From NCBI GenBank assembly GCA_012729535.1, contig JAAYCY010000055.1, forward strand, positions 166,854-230,853: DNA of 64,000 bases, in the 5' to 3' direction. The position numbers and the translations under genes were made by a program. Of the stretch, positions 53,525 through 61,058 are shown piece after piece. Below the pieces are notes generated by a model that saw nothing but the letters and a program-made list of their open reading frames with translations, was not told where the DNA came from and did no database searches. This DNA is from Methanomicrobiales archaeon. Its GTDB lineage: Archaea; Halobacteriota; Methanomicrobia; Methanomicrobiales; Methanospirillaceae. The number at the start of each line of letters is the position of its first letter. The stretch's first letter is position 1.

Positions 53525-56518
53525 ATGACTTGCCCTCAGATCGTAAAGGATCTGGTTAACAAATTTTCTCAGAACTATAGTCAATATAAATCTCCTGAGT
53601 ATAATGAAACGTCTGTTAGGCGTGAATTTATTGATCCCTTCTTCAAATCCCTTGGATGGGACATTGATAATGAAGCAGGTCTAGATGAAGAATTCAAAGA
53701 TGTAATTCATGAAGATGCAGTACGTGTGGGTGAATCATCTCGTGCTCCAGATTACTCGTTTAGGATCGGAGGACGGAGGATCTTTTTTGTAGAAGCAAAG
53801 AAACCGTATGTAAACCTTAAAGAGAGTTCTGAACCCGCATTTCAGGTCCGTCGTTATGGGTATTCTGCTCAACTTAAGGTATCAATACTGACTGACTTTG
53901 AGGAGTTCTCAGTCTATGACGTTACAGTAAAACCATCTCTTTCTGAAAAGGCATCTACCCGTCGTCTTCTCTATTTCACTTTTAATCAATATGAAGAAAA
54001 ATGGGATGAAATTGCTGCACTATTCAGTAAGGATGCTATTCAACATGGGTCAATCCGTCGATATACTGAAAATCTAACTTCAGGTAAAAAACAACAGGGA
54101 ACACAAGGTCTTGACAAAGATTTTCTTACTGAAATTGAAGGCTGGAGAGAGATCCTAGCTAGAAATATTGCTCTCCGAAATAAGGATCTCACTCAACCAG
54201 AACTCAATTTAGCAGTTCAGATGACAATTGATCGTATTCTTTTTCTCCGTATCTGTGAAGATAGAGGAATTGAACCATTCGGGCAGTTAGGAAAAGCGGT
54301 GGAGAATATCAGTCACTATCAAAGCCTGATTTCCCTTTTTAAGAATGCTGATGCTAAATATAATTCAGGTCTATTTCATTTCTCTGATGAAGATGGAAAA
54401 GGAACACATGACACTCTTACCCTTTCACTTGTAATAGATGATGCCCCACTCAAGGAAATCATAAAACATCTTTATTGGCCTACTCCTTATGTCTTTTCAG
54501 AGATTCCTGCTGTCATCCTTGGACAAGTATATGAACAGTTTTTAGGTAAGGTTATCAGACTTACCCCTGACCATCATGCTAAGGTTGAGGATAAACCAGA
54601 GGTAAAGAAAGCCGGTGGTGTTTTCTATACACCTACTTATATCGTTGATTATATTGTAGAGAAGGCAGTGGGTACATTAGTTGAAGGAAAAACACCAAAG
54701 GAAGTATCTGATATTCATATTCTTGATCCTGCTTGTGGTTCTGGTTCTTTCCTGATTGGAGCGTATCAATTTTTACTTGATTGGCATAAACGATGGTACA
54801 CCGAAAACCTTGCTCCTTTGCTTCTTGAGGGTAAGAGATCTACTGATCGAGAAGTTCAAGACCTTATTCCTATTGTGAATGTAATTACTGGTAAAAGAAA
54901 AGGAAAGAAATCAGGAAATGAACATCCTCTTCCGGTTTATAAGATGACTGATACAGATTGGCATCTTACTACATCCGAGAAAAAGCGTATCCTTTTGAAT
55001 AATATCTATGGTGTTGATATTGATACCCAAGCAGTAGAAGTAACCAAGCTGTCTCTGCTTTTAAAAGTGCTTGAAGGAGAATCAGGAGAACGTATTGGAC
55101 AAAAGAAACTGGTGACTGGTAGAGTACTTCCATCATTGGATCAGAATATCAGATGCGGTAATTCTCTTCTCAATGCTGATATCCTCATGGATTCATCCCT
55201 TGATTCAGATATACTCAGATCTATTAACCCCTTCGATTGGGATCGAGAATTTGAATCAATAATGGAAGGTGGGGGATTTGATGTAGTTATTGGGAATCCC
55301 CCTTACGTCATAATTACGAAAGATACTCATACTGATATTGAAGCTAATTATTTAAAACAATATGTGGTGTCCCAGTATAAAGTAGATTTATATCACCTAT
55401 TCATAGAAAAGGGCCTATTATTATTAAGAAATGATGGAATACTCGGGTATATTGTACCTAATCAATGGCTCACAGAAAAGTATACGAGTAAACTCAGGAA
55501 GTACATCCTTGACTATTCCAATATTAATGAAGTCACGGTTTTTGGTCACTATGTTTTTGAAAAAGCAAAAGTCTTCACAGCATTGATACTATTGCAGAAG
55601 GGTGAACCCCATATTGAAAATGTAATCAAAGTAAAGGTAATTGAAAATGTATCATCCTCCACTGAGATCGATGAGTCTCCAAAATATGAATGTAATCAAG
55701 GTGAATGGGATAGTAATGCTGATTATCAATTCGAAACGAGGTTGCTAGGAAAGAAAGGGGAAATTATCAAGACCTTATTGACGAAATTTCCACCCTTGAG
55801 TGTCATAGCACGTGCCTCCCTGGGTTGTCAAGCGTATAATTTATCAAAACATACTAAAGATGAAATTGAGAAACGAGTGTTTCATTCGGATATTAAGTTA
55901 AATGATGAATACCTCCCAGAACTGGCAGGAAATGATATCCAGAGATATCAAATCACTAAAACAAGAGGTTCATGGATACGTTACGGTCCGTGGTTACATG
56001 ATTATCGGACAATAGATTGGCTAACTGGACCGAGAATTTTAATTAGGGAAATTACTAACAAACCTCCTTATGTGATTCAAGCATGTTATGAAGAAGAAAC
56101 CTATTGCAATTATAAAACAATCCTTAATGTAAATCCTTCAGATGATACTCAAGTTTCCATGAAATATATATTGGGGATATTGAATTCTAAATTAATCTCA
56201 ATTATTTATCCGTTAATCTCTAACAAACTTGTTTCGTCTGCATTTCCTCGTTTAAGTGTGGGTGATCTAAAAAAACTTCCTATCCGACATATTGATTTTA
56301 ATAACCCTCAAGATATTGAATATCATGAAAAAATGGTTGCTCTAGTAACCCGGATGCTAGATCTGAATAAACAATTATCTCTATCTCGACTTTCTAATGA
56401 AAAAGACCTAATTCAACGACAAATAGAAGGAACTGATAAAGCAATAGATGTACTAGTTTATGATCTTTATGAACTGACTGAAGACGAGGTTAGGATCATA
56501 GAAAAAGCCGTGAAATGA
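53525..56518 (+). CDS. type IIG restriction-modification enzyme
   Basis: 997 residues, single-chain endonuclease plus adenine methyltransferase. The N-terminal nuclease (HSDR_N-like) has a PD-(D/E)xK site: PDYSF with Asp76 and FFVEAKKP with Glu90 and Lys92. The methylase domain begins GGVFYTPTYIVDYI near residue 362, with motif I DPACGSGSFLIGAY near 400 and motif IV GNPPYV near 588. The C-terminal 300 residues form a TaqI/Eco57I-like specificity domain. It needs no separate S or R subunit. It probably modifies and cuts host or invader DNA; the recognition site is unknown. All motifs are intact, so it may be active. Confidence 0.92.
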   Translation: MTCPQIVKDLVNKFSQNYSQYKSPEYNETSVRREFIDPFFKSLGWDIDNEAGLDEEFKDVIHEDAVRVGESSRAPDYSFRIGGRRIFFVEAKKPYVNLKESSEPAFQVRRYGYSAQLKVSILTDFEEFSVYDVTVKPSLSEKASTRRLLYFTFNQYEEKWDEIAALFSKDAIQHGSIRRYTENLTSGKKQQGTQGLDKDFLTEIEGWREILARNIALRNKDLTQPELNLAVQMTIDRILFLRICEDRGIEPFGQLGKAVENISHYQSLISLFKNADAKYNSGLFHFSDEDGKGTHDTLTLSLVIDDAPLKEIIKHLYWPTPYVFSEIPAVILGQVYEQFLGKVIRLTPDHHAKVEDKPEVKKAGGVFYTPTYIVDYIVEKAVGTLVEGKTPKEVSDIHILDPACGSGSFLIGAYQFLLDWHKRWYTENLAPLLLEGKRSTDREVQDLIPIVNVITGKRKGKKSGNEHPLPVYKMTDTDWHLTTSEKKRILLNNIYGVDIDTQAVEVTKLSLLLKVLEGESGERIGQKKLVTGRVLPSLDQNIRCGNSLLNADILMDSSLDSDILRSINPFDWDREFESIMEGGGFDVVIGNPPYVIITKDTHTDIEANYLKQYVVSQYKVDLYHLFIEKGLLLLRNDGILGYIVPNQWLTEKYTSKLRKYILDYSNINEVTVFGHYVFEKAKVFTALILLQKGEPHIENVIKVKVIENVSSSTEIDESPKYECNQGEWDSNADYQFETRLLGKKGEIIKTLLTKFPPLSVIARASLGCQAYNLSKHTKDEIEKRVFHSDIKLNDEYLPELAGNDIQRYQITKTRGSWIRYGPWLHDYRTIDWLTGPRILIREITNKPPYVIQACYEEETYCNYKTILNVNPSDDTQVSMKYILGILNSKLISIIYPLISNKLVSSAFPRLSVGDLKKLPIRHIDFNNPQDIEYHEKMVALVTRMLDLNKQLSLSRLSNEKDLIQRQIEGTDKAIDVLVYDLYELTEDEVRIIEKAVK

Positions 56519-56535
56519 TGTAATCAAATGGTTTG

Positions 56536-56625
56536 ATCTGACTTGTCTAAGCATAATGCATAAATTCATCTTTATATATTTTACATAATGTTATCTTGTA
56601 TGAAATGAGTAGACATCTTAGACAA
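56536..56625. promoter_or_regulatory. paired TTAGACA boxes, copy 2 (upstream of cyclase-like gene)
   Basis: Left box 56536-56552 (minus strand GCTTAGACAAGTCAGAT) and right box 56608-56625 (AGTAGACATCTTAGACAA) enclose an AT-rich core with TTTATATATTTTA, an archaeal TATA box. It lies 123 bases before the cyclase-like gene and could be its promoter with two operators. Confidence 0.6.
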
Positions 56626-56668
56626 TAATATCAGGTGATCATCAATTTTAAAACAATTGTAAAACCTT

Positions 56669-56683
56669 CGCCTATTGTAGGCG
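56669..56683 (+). repeat. hairpin in cyclase leader
   Basis: CGCCTA-TTG-TAGGCG forms a perfect 6-pair stem with a 3-base loop in the 5' leader of the cyclase-like gene. It is the most GC-rich spot of this AT-rich intergenic region. It may be a leader element or attenuator. Confidence 0.5.
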
Positions 56684-56747
56684 GGAGACTATCTATTACA
56701 TAAATATTTAGATCTTCTTAATACAACACTTTTCCAATTAATCATTG

Positions 56748-57521
56748 ATGTATACTTTTGTCGGAGATGTTTCAGGATTCAAAAACATTATTCAAAACCT
56801 AACTCTTACTGATCAGAGTAATAGAGTTCATCAATGGATTGATTTGATCAAGGAGCTTATCAGAATCCATGATATTCGCTTTTTTCGATTAATATCTGAT
56901 TCTATAGTCGTTGTTGTCGATGAAAAACCGATGGAACTTATTAAGTTATGTAGGTTTTCAAAAGCTCTACTTGAACAAGGAATTGAGAAATCATTTCCAA
57001 TTCGTGGTGCGATTACAAAAGGTGATGTGGATTTCTCCAATGATGAAAATATTGTTTTTGGTAAAGCTATCGTTGATGGATTTATTCTTGCTGATAATCA
57101 GAAATGGTTTGGTATAGTCATTGATACATCTATTAGAGATGAATTAAGAACATTGTGGAATATAGATAAAGTCATTTGTTATTCTCCTCCTCTTAAAGTA
57201 GGGGATGTTCGTTTGTACCCTGTAATATCATGGGAGGTGCCATCAACATCTCAATTGATTCGATATACTACTTCTGAAGGATTAATGAGACCTGAATCTA
57301 TTGTCAATTGGGAGTACTATGTGATGATCCAGAACACTCAGATATTTTCATTATATCGTTCTACGCTTAAACAAGTCCAAATTAATAGTAGAAATGATGT
57401 AGATTGGAGCAAGTTTTATGGTTTAACTCCAATCGAGATTATTGAGAATGCAATTCGAAAATCATCTCTTGATGTTATTCAAGTTGATAATGGGAACCCT
57501 TATGCTGTTTATAGGGTTTGA
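56748..57521 (+). CDS. class III nucleotide cyclase-like protein
   Basis: 257 residues from ATG 56748, directly after an in-frame TTG. The N-terminus reads YTFVGDVSGFKNII, matching the first metal Asp of class III cyclases (DxxGF). A second Asp is in FFRLISDSIVVVV, and PIRGAITKGDVDF matches the conserved RGAI-x-G strand. The fold is therefore probably a soluble nucleotide cyclase, and the short form recalls Pycsar-type cyclases of anti-phage systems. Which nucleotide it uses cannot be told. No effector with a TIR or membrane domain is adjacent; the nearest gene is a bactofilin-like protein, and the upstream gene is the restriction enzyme. Confidence 0.6.
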   Translation: MYTFVGDVSGFKNIIQNLTLTDQSNRVHQWIDLIKELIRIHDIRFFRLISDSIVVVVDEKPMELIKLCRFSKALLEQGIEKSFPIRGAITKGDVDFSNDENIVFGKAIVDGFILADNQKWFGIVIDTSIRDELRTLWNIDKVICYSPPLKVGDVRLYPVISWEVPSTSQLIRYTTSEGLMRPESIVNWEYYVMIQNTQIFSLYRSTLKQVQINSRNDVDWSKFYGLTPIEIIENAIRKSSLDVIQVDNGNPYAVYRV

Positions 57522-57772
57522 TAATTATTCTGACTGTAAGATTCATGATAGCCTGGAAAAATCATTAAATTTGATATTGAATCGCATTGAGTCATGGATT
57601 ATTATGAATTCACTTTAATTCGACATTTGAAAAGATGGGTTCTCAAATGCCTTTGATGTCTAAGCAATGTCATACAAGTGTATAATATTATTAATACAAT
57701 ACTGGTGGTTATATCAAATTACTTAGACAACCTAGACAATGTGGTGAATCTCAATATTGTGATAGTATCTCT
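57522..57772. other. intergenic region with box pair, possible small RNA
   Basis: 251 bases between the convergent 3' ends of the cyclase-like and bactofilin-like genes. Promoter-like boxes occur here although no gene starts, so a small RNA or a binding site is possible. No open frame is worth calling. Confidence 0.4.
57655..57741. promoter_or_regulatory. paired TTAGACA boxes, copy 3
   Basis: Left box 57655-57671 (minus strand GACATTGCTTAGACATC) and right box 57721-57741 (ACTTAGACAACCTAGACAATG), inverted, enclose AT-rich DNA with GTATAATATTATTAATA. It lies between converging genes, so it does not look like an ordinary gene promoter. Confidence 0.6.
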
Positions 57773-58084
57773 TTAAATTTCATTAATTAAGGCACCATCA
57801 TGAATAGTGGTATTTCCACCTTCTTTTACTAATTTCCCAGATATCATTCCGTATACACTCAAGTTACCCCCTGTATTGTATACGTTATTACTAACAGTTC
57901 CATACAATTCCACATTTGAATCTTGTTTCAAATACAGATCATTAGTTACCATTCCATGGAGTATTAGCGTTGAATTAGGAGGGATGATAACATCACCTAC
58001 TATCATTCCATGGATGATTGCTTTGTTCTGCACGGTACAGTCTCCTTCAATCTTCCCTTCAAGTTCTCCTTCGATAGGAATCAT
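57773..58084 (-). CDS. bactofilin-like beta-helix protein
   Basis: 103 residues. The whole protein is a run of short strands with turns of Gly and Asn: IHGMIVGDVIIPPNSTLILHGMVTNDLYL and YGTVSNNVYNTGGNLSVYGMISGKLV. This periodic pattern, about 16-18 residues per turn, is the right-handed beta helix of polymer-forming bactofilins, in the minimal form without tails. Such proteins polymerise spontaneously into filaments. It converges with the cyclase-like gene, 251 bases away, and lies close to the integrase C-part. The role is unknown. Confidence 0.65.
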   Translation of the reverse strand: MIPIEGELEGKIEGDCTVQNKAIIHGMIVGDVIIPPNSTLILHGMVTNDLYLKQDSNVELYGTVSNNVYNTGGNLSVYGMISGKLVKEGGNTTIHDGALINEI

Positions 58085-59112
58085 AAAAAATATCCTTGGT
58101 TTAAAAGTATATCTATATATGGGAAGATAATATATCGGTGATTTGCATTTGCTCTAGATATTGATGTTTCATCATAGATTGTTGGGATCAATGGTTACAC
58201 CATCCCATGCCTGCATATACACATCATATACATACTCGGGAAGGGGTGATTTGTAATGAGCCCATTAAACTCCTGATACGCCATGTGTAAGAATATAGGA
58301 CCGGTTAGAATCATTCCAACAAATGGCATCACCATGTTGTTCTGCAAATTTCCGAAGATCACCTAATACGAAATGGTGTTCACACCTACTCAACGGGAAC
58401 TTTTTGTGTTTGATCCACATATTGATTGAATGATAACTGAAGAGGAGTTCATCATCATTTCTTCCTTCAATAAGAATCTTTAACGGTCCGATAATATTGG
58501 GATGAAGTGGTACATAGTGTGCCATCTTGATCTTGTCCTTATCCGAAGGAATTGACATACATGGTTTATCCACCTCCAAAGCTTTCCTCACTTCTCCGAC
58601 TGTAAGTTTAGACATGGTAGCTTCTATTCTCTGACCAGTAAAAGCTCCCATCAAAAAGATTGCGCGGTATTGTATAGCACGATCAGAGCTTATTTCATTT
58701 GTAATCTCTTCATGGTTGATTCTCCTGATCATTTCTCTAATATCTTCGAGGGTGACAATTCTTGATGTCACACACTTACGTGCTTTCCTCCTCTTTGGCA
58801 ACTCTAAATATGCCGTATATGCAGAGTATTTTGGATTTAGGCTTATCCTTGCGAGATGGTTTAGGAATGAGGTAGCAAATCCCAATGTTTTGATATGAGA
58901 ATCATGAGATTCGTATAATTCAAGTACATGATTACGATATGCACTCAAAGAAGCATTATTGATTAGACCTTGTGTATTCTCCCAGAATTTCTTTGCTGCT
59001 CTATCTAACCAATCTATGGACCTTTGAGATAAACCCTGACATCGATTATCCAGATATATTGATAGGTCTTCAGAAGTGTATGTGAGATCATAAATGGTTT
59101 GATTTATATAGT

Positions 59113-59133
59113 CCGGCGTGACATTGACACCGG
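59113..59133. repeat. 21-bp imperfect palindrome near attR
   Basis: CCGGCGTGACATTGACACCGG has symmetric arms CCGG-x-GT-x-A and its complement. It lies in the integrase frame about 50 bases from the att core and is GC-rich in an AT-rich element. It may be an integrase arm site. Confidence 0.55.
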
Positions 59134-59142
59134 CCCCCTCTT

Positions 59143-59179
59143 CAAAATGTGCTCCGATTTCAAATCGGGGCTCATTTTG
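59143..59179. repeat. 18-bp inverted repeat abutting attR
   Basis: Arms CAAAATGTGCTCCGATTT (59143-59160) and its near-complement (59162-59179) match at 16 of 18 positions with a one-base loop. It ends 3 bases before the att core. It would form a strong hairpin and may help set recombination or stop transcription across the junction. Confidence 0.75.
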
Positions 59180-59182
59180 CGG

Positions 59183-59234
59183 TTTACACGGCGGAGGTCG
59201 CCGGTTCGAATCCGGCTGGGCCCATTCTTCTTTT
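59183..59234 (+). repeat. attR core (52-bp direct repeat, right copy)
   Basis: Right copy of the att repeat. It holds only the 3' part of a tRNA-Val gene: no D arm or 5' acceptor strand precedes it. It is not a second tRNA. It is in frame with the integrase C-terminal part on the minus strand. Confidence 0.95.
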
Positions 59235-59330
59235 TTTTCAAATTATTTTCCCGGAAAAAAGTATTCTCTGATGTAAATCTTGGAATTATAGGTGGTAAGT
59301 GTTAATTACTCAAAAAATTATTATACCATA

Positions 59331-59873
59331 ATGAATCCATCGATCTCTTTTTTCCTGGTACTATGTATCGTGTGTTTATTTGTAGGCGGGGTTCTTGCAG
59401 AATCGATGGAAAAATATTTTGAAAATGAATACTTCAAGAAAATAGCAGGGGAGTCTTACATATATACTCAAATAGATACCGTATCATTGCACACGGAAGA
59501 ATTTTCAACTTTTGATAAGTCCATTCAGATAGATACTAAAAAAGCAGATGAATTAAGAAAAAAAATACCTGTGGGTTGGAGTTTAGATGCCGGTGAAGCT
59601 GATAAGAAACTTCTGGCATCCTATGAAAAAGCGATTAAAAAGGATAATTCAAATCCAAAAGCATGGTATAATATGGCAAATGCCCTTAAAAGACTTGGGC
59701 GATATACAAAAGCTCTCGATGCAATAAATATATCAATTCAATTAGATCCTGAATATGCTCATGCATGGAGTAATAAGGGGCAAATTCTGAAGTCATTAGG
59801 TAAGCTACAGGAATCGAATGAGGCATTTGCAAAAGCCAGCGAGCTTGAAGTGCAAGTCTCGGGTATCATGTAA
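59331..59873 (+). CDS. secreted TPR protein
   Basis: 180 residues from ATG 59331; TTG or GTG codons upstream to 59292 are less likely. A signal peptide or anchor (SFFLVLCIVCLFVGGVLA) is followed by about 70 residues without a domain and two tetratricopeptide repeats near 105-170 (NPKAWYNMANALKRLGRYTKALDAINISIQLDPEYAHAWSN). It is likely exported and binds another protein. It is the first host gene after the element. Confidence 0.78.
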   Translation: MNPSISFFLVLCIVCLFVGGVLAESMEKYFENEYFKKIAGESYIYTQIDTVSLHTEEFSTFDKSIQIDTKKADELRKKIPVGWSLDAGEADKKLLASYEKAIKKDNSNPKAWYNMANALKRLGRYTKALDAINISIQLDPEYAHAWSNKGQILKSLGKLQESNEAFAKASELEVQVSGIM

Positions 59874-61058
59874 TTGTTGAAGATACTACCAACAGGGGCC
59901 GGAAAGATTATACTGTCATCACTTTCCGGCCAGTATGGATCATTGAATTCAAGGTGGAATGAGATGATATTTCGGGTGAAATACCATCCCTTGAGCAGAT
60001 CTAAAAGAAAGGATATTCTGAAAATAATTAGCCAGGGATCTTACAATTCGGGAATCCAGGGTTATATTTGATTCAGATGCTCGAAATATCATCAAGTGAG
60101 ACCAGAACTTAAAAGGTAATTATTGAGATTAGTAATTAAACTTTCAATCGGCAATAATACTGATAGATCCTGAATTAAATCACAAAGTTCAACAAGGTAT
60201 TGTATCCTCCGAATAAGAACTCTACTTAATAAATACGGATTTCAGACATTTTTCCACTGTTTGCCCGGGATGAAAACAAATAATTGGATTTTCATTTACA
60301 TATGTATAATACGACCTGTGTTGATATCGGCAAAAACAACACATTCATGTCCTTTCTTCCAGATGTTTCATCCACAATAGCAGTGATTATGGTTGAAAAA
60401 TCAGGCCTGCTAATTGCTTCTTTATCATAATTTTCAATGAGCCTCCAAATTTGCTTGTCGTGAAGTTTAAACTTTTTCTCTATTTGAGATATTTGCATTG
60501 TTTATGCAAAAAAACGAAAAGAGCTTCCATCTAGCGAGTAAAACCACTATTTTCTCTTGCCCTGTGAATCTTAACTTGTTGGATACCACAGTATGGACAT
60601 CTTATTCTGAGTATCCTACCCTGAAGGTAAGTTTGGTGTTCACAAAAAATCTAAATGACGCCAGATTCTTTGGTTTGTATCATGAACAGACAATCTATAG
60701 TGCTACATTCTGGCCTAGCAAATTTTAAACCTTCATAAAAATTGATTCATATGTCAAGAGATTTTTCTCTTTCATAATTTTTAATGAAGGGATAATCCAA
60801 AGAGCAGTGAGATGAAGGGCTGAACGAATAAATTTTCAGTAATTGTCATATTCCAATTTTTCAATCAACCTGCATTATATCCACTGAATCTGACGAAGAG
60901 CCATCTGGGATTTGTTAACCCGTGAACACCTCTCACTTCCCTTATCAAAACGGTTTTTTAATTCCGTAGATGGTTTTATTAAGTATGGCAGCTCGTTCTT
61001 AAAGAATTGACAATATTAAAACATATGTGTTAATTAGGTTGCAATCAAATTTTCCTGT
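59874..61058. other. 1.2 kb region with no convincing gene
   Basis: Apart from the hairpin at 59897-59931, short frames of uncertain status occur: 59874-60071 (65 codons, TTG start), 60292-60498 minus (68 codons, HDKQIWRLIENYDKE, charged) and 60504-60728 plus (74 codons). The last two start back to back within about 6 bases. None has a recognisable domain. They may be gene remnants or real small genes. The region is AT-rich and carries the promoter for the large kinase gene, probably within 60950-61050. Confidence 0.45.
59897..59931 (+). repeat. 10-bp stem hairpin after TPR gene
   Basis: GGCCGGAAAG and CTTTCCGGCC are perfect complements, with a 15-base loop, 23 bases after the TPR stop. No T run follows, so it is not a typical terminator; it may be a transcript-end processing or small RNA structure. 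Confidence 0.6.

Larger units (their letters stand above)
49013..59234. mobile_element. 10.2 kb integrative element in tRNA-Val
   Basis: Bounded by a 52-base direct repeat (49013-49064 and 59183-59234); copy-to-copy distance is 10,170 bases. The left repeat completes tRNA-Val and the right one is an orphan half tRNA. The interior is visibly more AT-rich than the flanks and has archaeal replication and integration genes: a split tyrosine integrase, an SF3 helicase, a PrimPol-like protein and an RHH regulator. The cargo comprises a type IIG restriction enzyme, a cyclase-like protein and a bactofilin-like protein. No virion genes are seen, so an integrated plasmid or island is likeliest. A complete excision substrate exists, but the integrase gene looks mutated. 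Confidence 0.92.
58172..59234 (-). pseudogene. integrase C-terminal part (IntC) with in-frame stop
   Basis: Minus-strand frame from the att core (59234) down to TGA 58172-58174. Tyrosine-recombinase features: Arg in FTGQRIEATMSKL, Lys in SDKDKIKMAHYVPLHPN, DLRKFAEQHGD and LTHGVSGV. TAA at 58265-58267 interrupts the frame just before WAHYKSPLPEYVYDVY, which carries the presumed catalytic Tyr. Without readthrough the enzyme lacks its nucleophile. GAA, CAA or AAA would become TAA by one change. No ATG exists upstream in the frame, consistent with the gene being the second half of a split integrase; the TTG at 58946-58948 is not the true start. Joined to IntN it would be about 455 codons. Confidence 0.8.

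Noticed and set aside
58265..58948. A complete 227-residue integrase starting at TTG 58948
   Set aside because: The frame is open and homologous-looking upstream to the att core and continues past the TAA, so this is an internal segment of a larger interrupted gene.
59183..59224. Second tRNA-Val gene
   Set aside because: Only the anticodon-loop-to-3' part is present; no D arm or 5' acceptor strand precedes it. It is the att repeat.
59874..60071. Gene following the TPR protein
   Set aside because: TTG start directly at the previous stop, 65 codons, no recognisable features, and it covers the strong hairpin at 59897-59931.
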